The notes under the pieces: model-generated | The model's database searches: none | What the model saw: the letters and a program-made list of their open reading frames with translations, nothing else | Told to the model about the DNA's origin: nothing | In this document: positions 5,693 through 6,371 of the stretch, in pieces | Position numbering within the stretch: the stretch's first letter is position 1 | How the letters are laid out: each line of letters opens with the position of its first letter | Translations under genes and position numbers: made by a program | From: Gammaproteobacteria bacterium | GTDB taxonomy: Bacteria > Pseudomonadota > Gammaproteobacteria > Pseudomonadales > Halieaceae | Assembly: GCA_029859085.1 (NCBI GenBank) | Contig: JAOUDU010000165.1 | Location: 1-6,371 of the forward strand | Length of the DNA stretch: 6,371 nucleotides | Direction: 5' to 3'

Positions 5693-6371
5693 AGCTAAAC
5701 CACAACAGGGATCGCCAGGCGCTGCTCTACGGGCTGTTTGCGGTGCTGCTGTGGTCCACGGTGGCCACGGCGTTCAAGCTGGCGCTGCGGGAGCTGGATG
5801 TGCTGCAGCTGGTGGCCTACTCGGTCTGTTTTTCCTGCCTCGCCCTGCTTTCGATCCTGTGGTGGCGGGGCCGGTTGTCGCTGTTATGCCAGTATGCCCG
5901 GGAGACGCCGGGCTACTTCCTGCTGATGGGACTGGTGAATCCCGTTGCCTACTACCTGGTGCTGCTGCGCGCCTACGATCTGCTGCCGGCGCAGCAGGCG
6001 CAGGCGATCAACTACACCTGGGCGATCAGCCTCGCGTTGCTGGCGGTGCCGCTGCTGGGTCACAGGCTGGACCGGCGCGACGCGCTGGCGCTGGTGATGG
6101 GCTATGGCGGGGTGCTGGTTATCGCCACCCGCGGCCAGCTGTTGCAGCTGGAGTTCGACAGCCTCGAAGGCGTCGTCCTGGCGTTGCTGAGCACCCTGAT
6201 CTGGGCGCTGTACTGGCTGGTGTCCACCCGCAACCACCGCGACCCCGTGGCCTGCCTCTGCCTCAACTTCGCGGTGGCGGCGCCGGTGGCGCTGGCCCTG
6301 TGCGCGCTTTATTCCGGGCTCGCACTGCCGGGCTGGCGCGGCCTCGCCGCCGCGGCCTACGTCGGCCTGTT
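5689..6371 (+). CDS. EamA/DMT-superfamily transporter, N-terminal 227 residues, 3' end outside window
   Basis: This is an open frame from ATG 5689 to the right edge with no stop, ending mid-codon. Drug/metabolite transporter (EamA) proteins are inner-membrane carriers of about 290-300 residues built from two five-helix repeats, so roughly three quarters is visible. Probable helices lie near 11-31, 38-58, 74-94, 102-123 and 133-147 (first repeat), then 160-178 and 188-212. FAVLLWSTVATAFKLAL (17-33) is the usual first-helix signature. The stretch around 108-146, with a basic HRLDRRD loop followed by MGYGGVLVIATRG, matches the end of an EamA domain. The substrate cannot be predicted. An in-frame TGA at 5644-5646 makes the ATG at 5689 the first available start; it lies at the end of a tandem repeat. 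The gene is divergent from nhaC. Its strongly CTG/GCG-biased codons fit the surrounding GC-rich genome. Confidence 0.9.
   Translation, partial: MQLNHNRDRQALLYGLFAVLLWSTVATAFKLALRELDVLQLVAYSVCFSCLALLSILWWRGRLSLLCQYARETPGYFLLMGLVNPVAYYLVLLRAYDLLPAQQAQAINYTWAISLALLAVPLLGHRLDRRDALALVMGYGGVLVIATRGQLLQLEFDSLEGVVLALLSTLIWALYWLVSTRNHRDPVACLCLNFAVAAPVALALCALYSGLALPGWRGLAAAAYVGL

Noticed and set aside
5643..6371. Alternative frame starting ATG at 5643 through the tandem repeat (MIEAISEAISRLF...)
   Set aside because: It opens with an attractive amphipathic stretch encoded by the repeat and stays open, but then becomes an A/G/R/P-rich frame-shifted shadow of the EamA coding sequence. It has no ribosome-binding site.

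Overview
The window is GC-rich, densely packed bacterial DNA. It most likely comes from a gammaproteobacterium, possibly a marine one related to Pseudomonadales/Cellvibrionales; this is inferred from the form of EF-P, EpmA and the left-hand protein, and no marker in the window fixes the taxon. No rRNA, tRNA, CRISPR array, transposase or phage gene was found, and no gene-free stretch exceeds 300 bases (the longest is 5481-5688).

Layout, left to right. (1) Positions 1-1200, minus strand: the first 400 residues of a large protein that runs off the left edge. It looks like the N-terminal part of an atypical PilZ-type cyclic-di-GMP receptor family. (2) A 156-bp divergent spacer. (3) Positions 1357-2894, plus strand: efp and epmA, 14 bases apart. 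They encode elongation factor P, with the modifiable Lys34 loop, and the EpmA ligase that attaches beta-lysine to it. (4) Positions 2895-3022: a short, highly structured spacer between converging genes. It holds a hairpin-rich segment bounded by GGGGACA and TGTCCCC, then three near-tandem copies of a 14-nt unit. (5) Positions 3023-5480, minus strand: a tight three-gene unit read right to left. It encodes an NhaC-type Na+/H+ antiporter (TTG start), a hotdog-fold acyl-CoA thioesterase (GTG start overlapping the nhaC stop by 4 nt) and a small five-helix membrane protein of unknown function with lower GC. (6) A 208-bp divergent spacer with an inverted repeat and a four-copy ~11-nt tandem repeat that runs into the next start codon. 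(7) Positions 5689-6371, plus strand: the first 227 codons of an EamA/DMT-family transporter, cut by the right edge.

How the genes work together. efp and epmA form one functional pair: EpmA modifies EF-P so that ribosomes are rescued at polyproline stretches. The third gene of that pathway, epmB (lysine 2,3-aminomutase), often sits divergently beside efp but is not there in this window. The nhaC unit probably serves ion/pH homeostasis, with two co-transcribed genes whose link to it is unclear. Most of the window is ordinary chromosomal content. The items most worth a second look are the c-di-GMP-receptor-like protein beside efp, the structured repeat block at 2903-3016, and the tandem repeat over the EamA gene's start.
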